Shown here: one piece after another, positions 22,281-31,570 of the stretch
Position numbering within the stretch: the stretch's first letter is position 1
Layout: the number at the start of each line of letters is the position of its first letter
Assembly: GCA_903772945.1 (NCBI GenBank)
Contig: CAICTM010000935.1
Coordinates: 1 to 42,289 of the forward strand
Length of the DNA stretch: 42,289 nt
Direction of reading: 5' to 3'
From: Seminavis robusta
Lineage: Eukaryota; Bacillariophyta; Bacillariophyceae; Naviculales; Naviculaceae
Notes under the pieces: model-generated
Database searches by the model: none
Seen by the model: the letters and a program-made list of their open reading frames with translations, nothing else
What the model was told of the DNA's origin: nothing
Program-made: the position numbers and the translations under genes

Positions 22281-23210
22281 CTAAACAGACTTGAGCTTTC
22301 GAACAGTGATCTTGCCACTCATGGCCCAAGCAGCACCAGCAGCCATCAAGGCAAAAGGAGCCATGGTAGGTCCAAAGGTGTTTTCCAAAAGCATGGAAGA
22401 ACCAGCAAGGACAAAGAAGACAGCAAAGAGAGCAGCCTGAACAAAAATGTTTTGTTGCTGAGTCCAGAAAGCAAAGTCAATTCCAGCAGAGGCATAGGTG
22501 GGGATTCCAGCCTCAGTGTAGGAAATGCTGGAGAAACTGGCAAGGATGCGAAGGGGAGAAAGAGCCATGTGGACAAAGTCTTGGTAAGAAATGAGAGCAA
22601 ATCCTCCTTGCAATTCCACATAATCAGCCTTGTCCTGGAGGGACACATAAGAAGAGGCCTTGACTCCATTGACAACAACAGTTCCACTCTTGGTCAAAGG
22701 AGAGTAAACTCCCTCACGACTGACAGTCTTGATGGTCTTGACAGTGGCACCTTGGAGGACATCTCCAACCTTGACGGAATCAGCACGGACTGGGCTAGTC
22801 TTTCCTTGGAGGAAGACAAGGTGAGCAACAGTCATTTCCAATTCTCCATTGAATTGGAGGAATTCAGCCTTCTCAGTGGTGTGCTTGTGGGCCCAAGCAA
22901 TGACAGGCTCATATTGTCCATTGGCAGCCAAAACCTCCTCACCAACTTGAAGATCAGCCATCTTGACAAGACCTTGGGGAGTCTGAACAGTTGTCACACC
23001 AGAGAAGCACAAAATGTTGTTCAACCAGCTGGGGACAGTTTCAGTGATGAAGACAGGAATTTCAGCTGTCAAATAGTCACTGACATCACCAGGGGCTCCT
23101 CCATGGTAACTATCCTCATCTCCATCCTCCAATTTGCGGTCGGTGGTAGCACGAAGAGTGGCAGCAGCAGGAGCCAACAAAAGGGTAACGAAAAGAGCAG
23201 CGAACTTCAT
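22281..23210 (-). CDS. Hedgehog-type Hint (Hog) autoprocessing domain protein with C-terminal membrane segments
   Basis: 309 aa, single exon. A signal peptide (1-18) is followed by a short acidic segment and then a Hint domain from Cys68-Phe69, the same Cys-Phe pair that starts the Hog domain of Hedgehog proteins. Inside are Thr-Val-Ala-His (127-130, the catalytic Thr-x-x-His block), Val-Arg-Ala-Asp-Ser-Val-Lys-Val-Gly-Asp (141-150), and Gly-Val-Tyr-Ser-Pro-Leu-Thr with Gly-Thr-Val-Val-Val-Asn-Gly-Val (167-183). These are all close to Hog signatures. The usual Ser-Cys-Tyr is Ser-Ser-Tyr (186-188). Hint domains cut the backbone at the Cys through a thioester and, in Hedgehog, pass the N-part to cholesterol. 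Here the N-part would be only about 48 residues after signal removal, with no Hedge domain. Two hydrophobic segments (255-275, 281-298) suggest the Hint part is membrane-held. Whether it cleaves is unknown. Confidence 0.85.
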   Translation of the reverse strand: MKFAALFVTLLLAPAAATLRATTDRKLEDGDEDSYHGGAPGDVSDYLTAEIPVFITETVPSWLNNILCFSGVTTVQTPQGLVKMADLQVGEEVLAANGQYEPVIAWAHKHTTEKAEFLQFNGELEMTVAHLVFLQGKTSPVRADSVKVGDVLQGATVKTIKTVSREGVYSPLTKSGTVVVNGVKASSYVSLQDKADYVELQGGFALISYQDFVHMALSPLRILASFSSISYTEAGIPTYASAGIDFAFWTQQQNIFVQAALFAVFFVLAGSSMLLENTFGPTMAPFALMAAGAAWAMSGKITVRKLKSV

Positions 23211-24818
23211 CTTGTAGTATGGTTTGTGGTGATGATAATGGTGGAGAATTACCTGAGATCAAAAATTGTGAGAACTTCGGTTGTTGCTTTGAGAAACTGC
23301 CCTTGGAGGACGCATCGTCGGGACCTCATTTTTGTACTACGGGTACGTAGATCTGGTAGATCTTTCAAGTCGAAACAAGTTCCATTGTCTTTGGCATTGG
23401 AAACTTTCCACGATTCTAATTGCAACTCGTGCAATCAAGGTAAATAGCCTAATCTTTTCGAATTGTGTTAATTACCATAGATGTGCCGGCTTCTAAGGAT
23501 CCCGCAACAGTCACACTCGGACAGAAAGCCGAACCTTGAGCTACGTGTACCAGCAAAACCTACGAGCACTCGCAGCGTACTATTACCAGTACCGGTACTG
23601 TACAAATTCGCTGTAGCTCTGGAACCGCGGATGTGATGGGCTGGGCTGTTGCAAGGAGAGGCCAAGTAAAAGAGTTGTAAAAGTGAAGTCCGTTCATGAG
23701 GACTGATACTGCAACATCGGGCGCGGTAGTCTCGCCCCTGGAATCCCTGTCCAATAATTGATGGTCTGTCAGGCTTTGAGTCGACTGAGCAGAGTCGAGT
23801 CCAGGCTTGTGTTTTTCCCTGACAAACACAGGCGGAAGCAGATACAGTACCGTACCAGTAAAAGGATTCGCCCCCCTCGCTCCTAAACGTATCTATTTAG
23901 TATTTGTCTTCATCATGCAGATAGATGAGGCAGTCACCCGTGTGCCTTCGAACATCAATGATCCTGAACCACTCGACATGACTTACTCGTCTACTCGTCC
24001 CTCTACAAGCTAGACGGGTCTATAGGTCTGGTGTTTTCTGTACTTAGGAAAGGTACAAGTAGCCTTGGCTGGATGTTAGGTACACTAGCAGTCTTGCCTG
24101 GATGTTCCTCGCGTCCTCTTCGTTCCCGTCATCATGGAGCATGTAGACCTCAGCCCCACAAGAATCATGACCTCATCAACCCACACCTCGCTTCCTCATG
24201 GTCCTATATAAGACATCTAAGCGGTGAAGACATTACGCTCGCCGAGAAGAGTCTTCGCCCAGCTGAACTTGTGGTTGACAAGCAACCAAGAAGAATACAC
24301 TGCCTGGCCTTTCTAAAGGTTTGTTCATCGTTGATGAGTCGTTGTCGTCTCAGCGTTTACCCACCTCGAAACTCTATAGAGGTAATTTATTTGGCAACTG
24401 CAGTTGGACGCAAGAGAGAGTGAGTGGGGAACTATAGAGGTGCTTTGGCAACTGCAGGTGGACACAGTAGTAGCTATCAACCACAGAGGAGGATCAGCCC
24501 ACAAGTGCCAATTAGAAAGCAAACGTGGACATTCAAAAGAAATCAAAGACCACAGTCGTATATACTTTTACGTTTAGCTATGCTCTCTATCTAGAGGTGA
24601 TGGACTCCTTCGTTGTGTCCAGCCTTCTGTTCCCGGAAGAACATGTAGTAGTAAAACACACTAGAACACCCTTGCATCTCTCAAGCCGTCCGTTTCTTGG
24701 GATACCACCATCACTCTATTCACCACCAAAACCATTATTATCATTTCCTCTTCCTGTATTACCAACGATTCCGGAATCCTCCAACCTGGCCCTTCCTCTG
24801 GCTTCTCGCTCACCGCCA
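23211..24818. other. Intergenic region, nothing recognised
   Basis: About 1.6 kb. A GTACCGGTAC cluster lies at about 23588-23602. The phrase AACTATAGAGGT / AACTCTATAGAGGTAA with GGCAACTGCAG recurs at 24370-24405 and 24430-24460, a short direct repeat. Frames on both strands are short and domain-free. Confidence 0.4.
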
Positions 24819-25396
24819 TCAGTCTATGACAGCTTCCACAGTGAAGGGTTGAGCCACACAAGCAGGAATCTTGTTTTCCTTATTACCACTGTGGAGAAAC
24901 ACAAGGGCAGCATTAGCCGCATCTTGTGCCAACTCTCCCAGAGCCTCATCGCTCAACTTTCGGAGGGTGCGAAATGACAGCCGACGACGCTTACCACAGC
25001 AGGTGCAGCAGGCACAGCAGGCACAGGCTGCTACATGGGAATAGCTGCTGGTAATGCAAAGAATCCAACATTCATCGTGGCACAATCGTCGATGGCCTGG
25101 GGAAGCCCCACTCATCGCATCCAAAAAGTCTCCATCCATGTCTTTTGGTTCTCCCCTCCAAGTGCACGTCTGTCTTCGTCCAACTGCTCCTCCCAAGTGT
25201 CCACTCTATCCGAAACGGCCACACCGGCCCCTGCGAACGCTGCAATGGCCATCTCACTCAAGAATTGTTCATCATCTCTGCAGGGGACATTCTCCTTGGT
25301 TTTGAAAATCAAAGCCACCGAATGGCCACCGCCATGAGCTTGGTTGACAAATACTGCAAGCAGAAGAGAAAACAAAGGGAGACTGAACTTCATCAT
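24819..25396 (-). pseudogene. Secreted cysteine-rich small protein with a frameshift, unknown family
   Basis: The ATG at 25396 (a second ATG is at 25393) begins a clear signal peptide ending near Asn-Gln-Ala-His-Gly, followed by Gly-Gly-His-Ser-Val-Ala-Leu-Ile-Phe-Lys-Thr-Lys, a predicted helix Glu-Met-Ala-Ile-Ala-Ala-Phe-Ala-Gly, and an acidic segment. That frame ends at 25112-25114. Another frame, open to 24819, carries the better continuation from about 25155: Lys-Asp-Met-Asp-Gly-Asp-Phe-Leu, then a Cys-rich cluster at about 25000-25030 (nine Cys in about 13 residues), Lys-Arg-Arg-Arg, and a helical end. A single base change near 25150-25170 would join them. I do not recognise the family. 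It may be a live gene with an error, or a decaying one. Confidence 0.5.
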
Positions 25397-26212
25397 CCTT
25401 GTTGAGCGCTGTTTGGTCTCTGAGTTTCCTCTACTCCAAGAATGAGTGATCATGGCTGGGATCTTGCCAAGGTTGGTTGGTTGGTTGGTTGTGGTCTGCA
25501 GCATTGCAGCTCGTTGGATACAATAGTCTACCTCATTTATTTTTTCGGTACGGTACTACTAGCTAGTAGTATCTTAGTCGCTACTTTAGTCGCTCCGGTA
25601 GAGACCGGCCTTACAGACTGCAGCCGACAGCTGCGCACCTGGCGGTAGATTGGAAAGCTCGAAATTCAAAAAGAGCCAGTCACATTGAGGGGCATTGAAA
25701 AGTTTCCAGCGATTCCTCATTCTTAAGTGCACATTACATAAGCGGAACCCGAGCCACGTATCAGCTACATGTATGTTACTAGTATCATGTTTAAATGTTA
25801 CTAGTATGGTACTGTGGCTCTGGAACGCGGTTGGAGGTGAACTCCTCTTTTCTGCAAGTTGGAAAGCTCCAAGCTACCAGTCGCCCCCGCTTTCCATTGA
25901 GTCGAAAGAATTGAGTCACGAGGCATTACTCTTTGTTAAAGCCATTCAAGCTGCTTTGACATTACATCATTGCATCTCGGAGAAAGAAGCAAACTTCAAG
26001 CAGAACCGAAGCAGCAGCTTGGCATGGCGTGACGTTGCATGTCGGATCCGTCTTGTCATGGTTGTATAAAACTTTCAGTACTCTACGCCAGCTGCTTCTT
26101 CTTTGCGACAAAAATGGCATTGATTGCTGCAGCTGTCTTTTGTTCCTCCAAATTTCTTCCATCCACCAACCATCAAACTGCGTGCACCTCTCACAATATC
26201 CGAGGAAGAGAG
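25397..26212. other. Intergenic region between divergent secreted-protein genes
   Basis: GGTTGGTTGGTTGGTTG lies at about 25473-25489. GTAC/CTAG palindromes lie at 25545-25575. Two copies of ATGTTACTAGTAT occur at about 25770-25807. A TATA-like GTATAAAA at about 26064 precedes the downstream gene. No gene is seen. Confidence 0.4.
26064..26071 (+). promoter_or_regulatory. TATA-like box for the acidic repeat protein
   Basis: GTATAAAA lies about 145 bp before the ATG at 26213. If transcription starts some 25-30 bp downstream, the earlier in-frame ATG at 26039 would be excluded, and the start is 26213 or the one at 26114. This is inference from position only. Confidence 0.35.
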
Positions 26213-27613
26213 ATGACAGGCAGGTTTTTGCAATGGCTGTGCGTGTGGTTGGCGGTGGTGGCTGTTGTGTGTGATGGTTGGTCGACTCCTCGCTTGGTGA
26301 GACACTATTCTAGTAGTGTTGCCAGAGCTGCCCATGATCGCAATGGTGGTGATGAAGGAGGAACTGTGAGCATTCCAGTGGACACTTTTGGAGATTTCAA
26401 TGAAGCAGCAGAAGAAGAAGGAGAGTTAGAGGAAGAGGAAGTGTGGAGTGAATACTCTGATCAAGATCTAGACAGTGCTCAGACCATATTCCCCTTTTTG
26501 GAAGATTGGAGATTTGACCAGGAAGACAATTCACTGAGAGGCGTTGTCTTTAATCATCCAACTTTTACAGATGGGTCTGTCATTGCCACTTCTCAATTGA
26601 GTTCTGAAGATGTTACTACTAGTACTGAAGGTGATGATGATGATGAGGATACATGCAGTGGTTTGATGAGACCAGAAGACATTGTGACCACTGTGACTGG
26701 GTCTCAGTACTTGCTGGGGAAGCAATTGGTGGTTGGATTGAAGGAATGGACATTCTCTTCAGAAGGAGAATTGGTGGGAGTTGTGACCTCATCTGATCCT
26801 CATGGGCTCTTTCAAGAGGGAGAATGTGTTTCCATATTTCCAATCATTGTGGACAATAATTCACCACTTCAAGAGGGACAGACCATTGCTACTACAGATT
26901 GTGGACACTTGTATCACCTGCACACTCCATTCGTAACAATGGAGCAAGCGGCAGTACCTGAAGAGGTAGTAGAAGAGGTGGAGGAGGAACCCATTCCCAT
27001 TTTGGAGCAGTGGAAACGACTGGAAGGAGGGTCTCTGGCCGGAATTGTCTTTCATCACAAAGAGTACCCCGATGATGAACTCATCACCACATCCCCCTTG
27101 GTGGAACTCGATGAATCAAAAGATGGCATCGTTCTCGTAACTACCGCCACGGGATCACAGTATTTGTTGGGAGAACCAGAACCACCCAAAGTGTTTGCGA
27201 TGGAACAGGAAGAAGTACAAGTAGAAGAAGAACCGTATGAGGTAGAATATGACCCTTCCATCTACTATGGAGAAGATGATGAGGACCAAGACGAAGAGCT
27301 GCAACGTCAAGAAATCCCTTCGTATCACATTCCAAAAAACCCCAAACAACAACAGCAACAGAATCCATTGCAGCACATTTTTGCCGCGGCTGCTGATCTC
27401 CACGATCAACAAGTAAAGAATCTCCATGAATTCTTGAAACTGGAAAAACAACAACCACAGCGTCGTGTCTTTGCGTCCACCAGAAATATCCATCGAAATC
27501 ATGCCTTGCTGTTGGATACTACGGGAATTGATGATGAAAACAACCAAAACAACAACAACAACAACAACAACATGGTAGGGAATCATACGGCCGCAGCTTT
27601 GGAACATTCATGA
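26213..27613 (+). CDS. Secreted acidic protein with three related repeats, unknown function (466 aa)
   Basis: From the ATG at 26213 the protein opens with a signal peptide (hydrophobic core Leu-Cys-Val-Trp-Leu-Ala-Val-Val-Ala-Val-Val-Cys). Earlier in-frame starts at 26039 and 26114 would bury it. After an acidic linker there are three related units at about 26488-26730, 26731-26930 and 26991-27177. Each has a Trp-x(4-8)-Gly-x-Leu-x-Gly-Val/Ile-Val strand followed by a second strand. Units 1 and 3 end in the same phrase, Thr-Gly-Ser-Gln-Tyr-Leu-Leu-Gly. The middle unit ends in a diverged Thr-Asp-Cys-Gly-His-Leu-Tyr. Such spacing suggests a small beta-rich repeat. Linkers are Glu/Asp-rich and the C-terminus is Gln/Asn-rich (AAC/CAA runs). 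I do not recognise the family. A cell-wall or extracellular role is a guess from the signal peptide and acidity. Confidence 0.65.
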   Translation: MTGRFLQWLCVWLAVVAVVCDGWSTPRLVRHYSSSVARAAHDRNGGDEGGTVSIPVDTFGDFNEAAEEEGELEEEEVWSEYSDQDLDSAQTIFPFLEDWRFDQEDNSLRGVVFNHPTFTDGSVIATSQLSSEDVTTSTEGDDDDEDTCSGLMRPEDIVTTVTGSQYLLGKQLVVGLKEWTFSSEGELVGVVTSSDPHGLFQEGECVSIFPIIVDNNSPLQEGQTIATTDCGHLYHLHTPFVTMEQAAVPEEVVEEVEEEPIPILEQWKRLEGGSLAGIVFHHKEYPDDELITTSPLVELDESKDGIVLVTTATGSQYLLGEPEPPKVFAMEQEEVQVEEEPYEVEYDPSIYYGEDDEDQDEELQRQEIPSYHIPKNPKQQQQQNPLQHIFAAAADLHDQQVKNLHEFLKLEKQQPQRRVFASTRNIHRNHALLLDTTGIDDENNQNNNNNNNNMVGNHTAAALEHS

Positions 27614-28080
27614 CGAACCACAACAACCAACAGATAGATGATGAGGGCACGGAACGAGAAAAACAAAACTGCCCACGATCGAAGGAGGACCTGGGGCCGA
27701 GAGAATGTTAAAGCGGCACGGAACTGGTTTCATCGGTCCCACTTACAAGGCAATGACGAATGGATGCCCGAGAAGAATCGTTGCAGGGGGGAACGCAACA
27801 ACTAACTATTCGTACTACAAAGAAGAAGGGGTTAGGTTACCAGAACAAGACAACAAGTAAACAGCTCACAGAATGAGACGAGCAAACCCCGACGTGTGAA
27901 AATGTGAAAAAATGAAAAAAGCTTTGAGAGAGCACCACTTGTGGATAGCAACAACAACAAAAAAACGCCACTCAATCTACCGTACTATTTGTCCAGTCCA
28001 ATAGGGACATGCTGAACGAACCAAACTGTATAATTAATTTTTAAAAACTGTGATACTTGAAACCTTTCTGTATTCTGTGG
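27614..28080. other. Intergenic gap between convergent genes
   Basis: 3' flanks of the acidic repeat gene and the M32 peptidase. The sequence is A-rich with no coding signal, and I see no further structure. Confidence 0.45.
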
Positions 28081-29781
28081 CTAGCACTTGTACAGCTCCG
28101 TGTACTTTTTCGTCAAGTAATCGATAAAGTACTTTGGATTCAACGGTTCTCCCACTTGTGCTTGCAAGTGTTCGTCCAAACTAGTGTAGCGACTACCATG
28201 TTGATGTACCTTTTCAATCATCCAAGCCTTGATTTCATCAAATTCTCCAGCCGCCACCCTGTCGTCAAAATCGGGAATATCCTGTTGACAGTAATGGGCC
28301 CATTGTGCCGCTGTGGCCGCACCCAACAAGTACGTGGGAAAGTATCCGTAGGCCATCATGGACCAATGGACATCTTGCAAACATCCCATGGCATCGTCGG
28401 GGACGTCGACGTTTAACAATTCCTGCATGCTCTTGTTCCATTCCGTGGGAATATCCTTCACGTCCAATCGTCCTTCGACAAATTCGCGTTCCAATCGATA
28501 CCTTAAAATGACATGGAGGGGATACGTCAATTCGTCGGCTTCGACGCGAATCAAGGATCGACTGGCATGATTGACGGCTCCATACAGCTGTGCCGATGTC
28601 GCGTCCATGCCCAAATTTTCATTGACGAGAGGAGCCGCAAATTGCCAAAATGGTTTGGAAAGACCCACGTGTCGTTCCCAAAACAAGGATTGACTCTCGT
28701 GCATGCCCATACTGAGGGCGCTGTCGACGGGCAATCCGGAATCACCGAGATTTTGTTCGTACATGGCATGTCCTGCTTCGTGCATACTCCCAGCTAGTCC
28801 TTGGTACCATTCGTCCTCGCGAAATCGCGTGGTAATGCGAACATCGTGTTTGGAAATGCCCGAAGAAAACGGATGGACACTGACATCCATACGACCGTTC
28901 GTGTCGTCAAATCCAATTTGTCGTACAATTTGTTTCGAGAGTGCTTCTTGTGCGGGCACGTCAAATTGTCCCGACAAATAAGATGTGTCCGGGGGTGTGG
29001 CGTTGTCTCCCAGTACCTTGTCGATCAGTGGAACCAATGCTTGTTGGATTTCGGCAAAGAGTTCGTCCATGCGTACGGGGTCCATTCCCGTTTCAAATTC
29101 ATCGAGCATGGTGGCATAGAGCGACTTTTTAGCTTCTTTTTCCTCGGGTGTTTGGACGACCTCGGCCACTTCCTTGGCGACTTGGATGCAATCTCCAAAA
29201 ATATCTTGGAATTGACTGTAGTCCTTATCGGCTCGAGCTTTGGCCCATGTATTGTAGGCTTCCGCGGACAACGACGCTTGTTGCGATGCCAATGCTGTGG
29301 GAATATTGATTTTCTTTTGGTACGCTTTGGTGGCGAGTGCCAAGACCCGTTCTTGTTCTGCACTAGTCGTAGCTTTTGCGGCTTGCTCCAAGAGTTGCCC
29401 GAGTTGCTGACTGGTGGATTTATCGTGAATGACGGCGGCCAATGCGGCCGATTGCTGTCCTCTGGCTTTGGACGCTTGGTCGGTTTGCGGCATGAAGACC
29501 ATTTGATCGTACCCCAGGACGGCCGAAGCACGAGACAAGTGGGTAATATCTTGCAAGTACGACACGAGTTCCTCGTAGGCGTCACTACTGCTGTTGCTGT
29601 CAGTGTCAGTGCATGTCGCCTCTTCGGTAGCGGCGCTTGTGGTGGTGGTGGTGGTGGTACTCATGGACATGGGCAAGAGCGCCAAAGAGGCACGACCAAG
29701 CGCCACGGCGGGCCCCATGGTAAAGGCACACGTCCCAGACGTTGTCGCCAACAGGGATACTACAGAAGAAGCAAATTTCAT
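28081..29781 (-). CDS. M32-family metallocarboxypeptidase (Taq-type), probably plastid-targeted
   Basis: 566 aa, single exon. A bipartite-looking leader comes first: a signal peptide ends at Thr-Cys-Ala-Phe (17-20), the aromatic residue expected at the cleavage site of diatom plastid presequences, followed by a Ser/Thr-rich transit-like region. The body is a full-length M32 peptidase (about 500 aa is usual). It has the coiled N-terminal helices, His-Pro-Phe-Ser-Ser-Gly (303-308), Asp-Val-Arg-Ile-Thr-Thr-Arg (313-319), the zinc site His-Glu-Ala-Gly-His (334-338) and His-Glu-Ser-Gln-Ser (361-365), whose Glu is the third ligand. All key residues are present. These enzymes trim C-terminal amino acids from peptides. 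In a plastid this would serve recycling of degraded proteins or transit peptides, which is inference. It diverges from the coiled-coil gene at 30174 across a 392-bp shared promoter. Confidence 0.93.
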   Translation of the reverse strand: MKFASSVVSLLATTSGTCAFTMGPAVALGRASLALLPMSMSTTTTTTTSAATEEATCTDTDSNSSSDAYEELVSYLQDITHLSRASAVLGYDQMVFMPQTDQASKARGQQSAALAAVIHDKSTSQQLGQLLEQAAKATTSAEQERVLALATKAYQKKINIPTALASQQASLSAEAYNTWAKARADKDYSQFQDIFGDCIQVAKEVAEVVQTPEEKEAKKSLYATMLDEFETGMDPVRMDELFAEIQQALVPLIDKVLGDNATPPDTSYLSGQFDVPAQEALSKQIVRQIGFDDTNGRMDVSVHPFSSGISKHDVRITTRFREDEWYQGLAGSMHEAGHAMYEQNLGDSGLPVDSALSMGMHESQSLFWERHVGLSKPFWQFAAPLVNENLGMDATSAQLYGAVNHASRSLIRVEADELTYPLHVILRYRLEREFVEGRLDVKDIPTEWNKSMQELLNVDVPDDAMGCLQDVHWSMMAYGYFPTYLLGAATAAQWAHYCQQDIPDFDDRVAAGEFDEIKAWMIEKVHQHGSRYTSLDEHLQAQVGEPLNPKYFIDYLTKKYTELYKC

Positions 29782-30173
29782 GGTTTGCAGATAGAGTAGA
29801 GATACAATTGAATGTGAGCATCAACAACAGAGAGGCTTGACTCTGCTTGTCATTGTGATTGACTCAGCTCGAGTTCTTGTCCTTGGCTCATTTTTCTTTG
29901 GAACACGTCATTGGCAAAGATCCTTTGGGTGATTATGACGTCATGACCAGGACTGCTTCTAACCGTTGAGTCCTCACTTTTCAAGACTGGCCGGCGGCAC
30001 GGCACAGAGCACGACCGCATCGTTCGATCGGCATATTGGCATCCACAGCCATCACATCGCAATGACAACAGCACCTGCCGCTGTTACTACTATCTAACTA
30101 CGGAACCATACTAACTAAACCATCCATCCGTCTGCTTGTCTTATAATAAAGTTCTTACTACAGCTACTTCACG
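29782..30173. promoter_or_regulatory. Divergent promoter region
   Basis: 392 bp separates the two start codons, which point away from each other. It contains the CRE sites (29905-29910, 29935-29944) and an AT-rich TTATAATAAAG at about 30140-30150, a TATA-like site for the rightward gene. No coding frame is supported within it. Confidence 0.5.
29935..29944. promoter_or_regulatory. Perfect CRE palindrome ATGACGTCAT in a divergent promoter
   Basis: This is a full cAMP-response-type bZIP site, with a further half site ACGTCA at 29905-29910, inside the 392-bp gap between the M32 peptidase and the coiled-coil gene. TGACGT-type elements bound by bZIP factors mediate CO2/cAMP and light responses in Phaeodactylum promoters. 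Transfer to this gene pair is inference. Confidence 0.45.
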
Positions 30174-30914
30174 ATGGCATCCATGTGGAACAAGATGAAG
30201 AACACGGGCTCCAAGGCCAAATTGCAGGGCGAATGTGCGTTGTTGGATCGCGAACTCAAAGCCCGCAAGATGCAGTTTGGCGTGGATCTGTACCGGCTAC
30301 TAAGAGAACAAGAAAAGAAGAGTATGGTGGGTGGTCTGATTGGAGGCGGTTCTTCGAGAAATAGCAAATTGGCGGCGCCTCCTCCTGGTTCGTTTCGAGG
30401 CCGCATCAAGGACCAATGGGAAATCGTGCGCAAAGACGTTGTGGATATGGAAGAACGACAAGAAGCCCTGCGATTGGAAAAGACCCACGAAGAAGTCCGT
30501 CGCGAACGAGGCATGCCGGCTGTATCCGCGAAGGAACGATGGCAGCATGCCGGACAAGCCGTCGCCAGTCGCGGCAAGGAAACCAAATTAATGGCACAAA
30601 TTGCACTCATTGATCGCGATATACAAAAACGCAAGGAACTCTGGGGCACTCAAGTCTATGCAGACGCCGTGGCAGCCATTCAAAATAAAGACAATAAAGG
30701 ACTCGGAATCAAGTCGGGGGTCAAAAATGCCGTACGAGGAGGATTGCTCAAAATTGACGAACAAGAACAGAAAATTCAACACTGCGTCGAACTTGCCGCA
30801 CGAGAAATTGGAACCATGGAACGATCCAAAGCTACACGCATTTCCGAAATTGATGCGCTCGAGGAAGATGGAGCCATTTCCTTTCGAAACAACAAGAATA
30901 GAACTGAAATATAG
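30174..30914 (+). CDS. Basic coiled-coil protein with an internal duplication, unknown function (246 aa)
   Basis: Start ATG at 30174 (CACG before it). No signal peptide or membrane segment. It is highly charged and predicted almost wholly helical. Two segments match each other, residues about 14-41 and 136-163. Each reads Lys-Leu, then Ala-Leu-(Leu/Ile)-Asp-Arg-(Glu/Asp)-(Leu/Ile)-x-x-Arg-Lys, then (Phe/Trp)-Gly and Tyr. Each is followed by a Lys/Gly-rich loop (Gly-Gly-Leu-Ile-Gly-Gly-Gly in the first, Gly-Leu-Gly-Ile-Lys-Ser-Gly in the second) and a further helix. Thus the protein is two copies of a helix-loop-helix unit of about 120 residues. I do not recognise a named family. A cytosolic scaffold or membrane-associated coiled coil is possible. 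It shares a divergent promoter with the M32 peptidase. Confidence 0.7.
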   Translation: MASMWNKMKNTGSKAKLQGECALLDRELKARKMQFGVDLYRLLREQEKKSMVGGLIGGGSSRNSKLAAPPPGSFRGRIKDQWEIVRKDVVDMEERQEALRLEKTHEEVRRERGMPAVSAKERWQHAGQAVASRGKETKLMAQIALIDRDIQKRKELWGTQVYADAVAAIQNKDNKGLGIKSGVKNAVRGGLLKIDEQEQKIQHCVELAAREIGTMERSKATRISEIDALEEDGAISFRNNKNRTEI

Positions 30915-31570
30915 ATACTCCTAGTAGAACGGAACGGAACGAAACTTGAAATGATAGTATTCTAGCCAATCGCTAGCATCACGCCCTCGTGCAAATAGAG
31001 TGCAGTCTTGAGCGTTTACATCTATCTTTCTCGATCGATTGAGGAACCCCAGTCGCGATCTTGAATCTCTGCAGGAAGGGCCACGGGCGCACCGTGTTGC
31101 GGTTGTGGATCGTCGCAGATCTGAGGTGACCATAATATGCATGCAGCATTTTTAGAAGCTTCGATTCCTTCCATTTGCAATGGTCACTCGGACCCTCCTC
31201 CCTCTTGTAGTCTCTGAGCAAGACGCAAGTGGCATATGTTGGATGCCAACAATTAACTTATAAAGTGTGTTGTTCTGCATGCATGCTGTGTTTTTGTTTG
31301 GTTCTGTTTCGTTTTACTGGTACGGTGTAGGCTACGATGTACGATACCGGTACGGTTCGATGGTACTGGTACGATAGGATATCAACACTGTACGGTACGG
31401 TACAGGTCAACCGTACTTGTACTACACAAACCAAACGTCTTGTGGGGCATGCAGGTAATCTTACTTTATTTGGTCGTTGATCACAGCAAGTCTATAGTGC
31501 TGCCTGTCTACAACTAACATTTGTTGCTCATTGTTCTCAATACACATCCACCCTCTTTCCTTTCTTTGCT
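30915..31570. other. Intergenic gap with GTAC-rich block at the duplication edge
   Basis: Between the coiled-coil gene and lectin-VWD copy 2 (convergent). It holds 3' flank, then ten GTAC sites in 31320-31432, immediately where homology to arm 1 begins or ends (about 31420). AATAAA-like signals for copy 2 lie on the minus strand near 31464-31470. No gene is seen. Confidence 0.5.

Noticed and set aside
22452..23447. 331-codon plus-strand frame
   Set aside because: Antisense shadow of the Hint gene. It is open because of codon bias on the minus strand and has Ser/Leu-rich, non-domain content.
28801..29799. 332-codon plus-strand frame
   Set aside because: Antisense shadow of the M32 peptidase, whose catalytic motifs are all on the minus strand.
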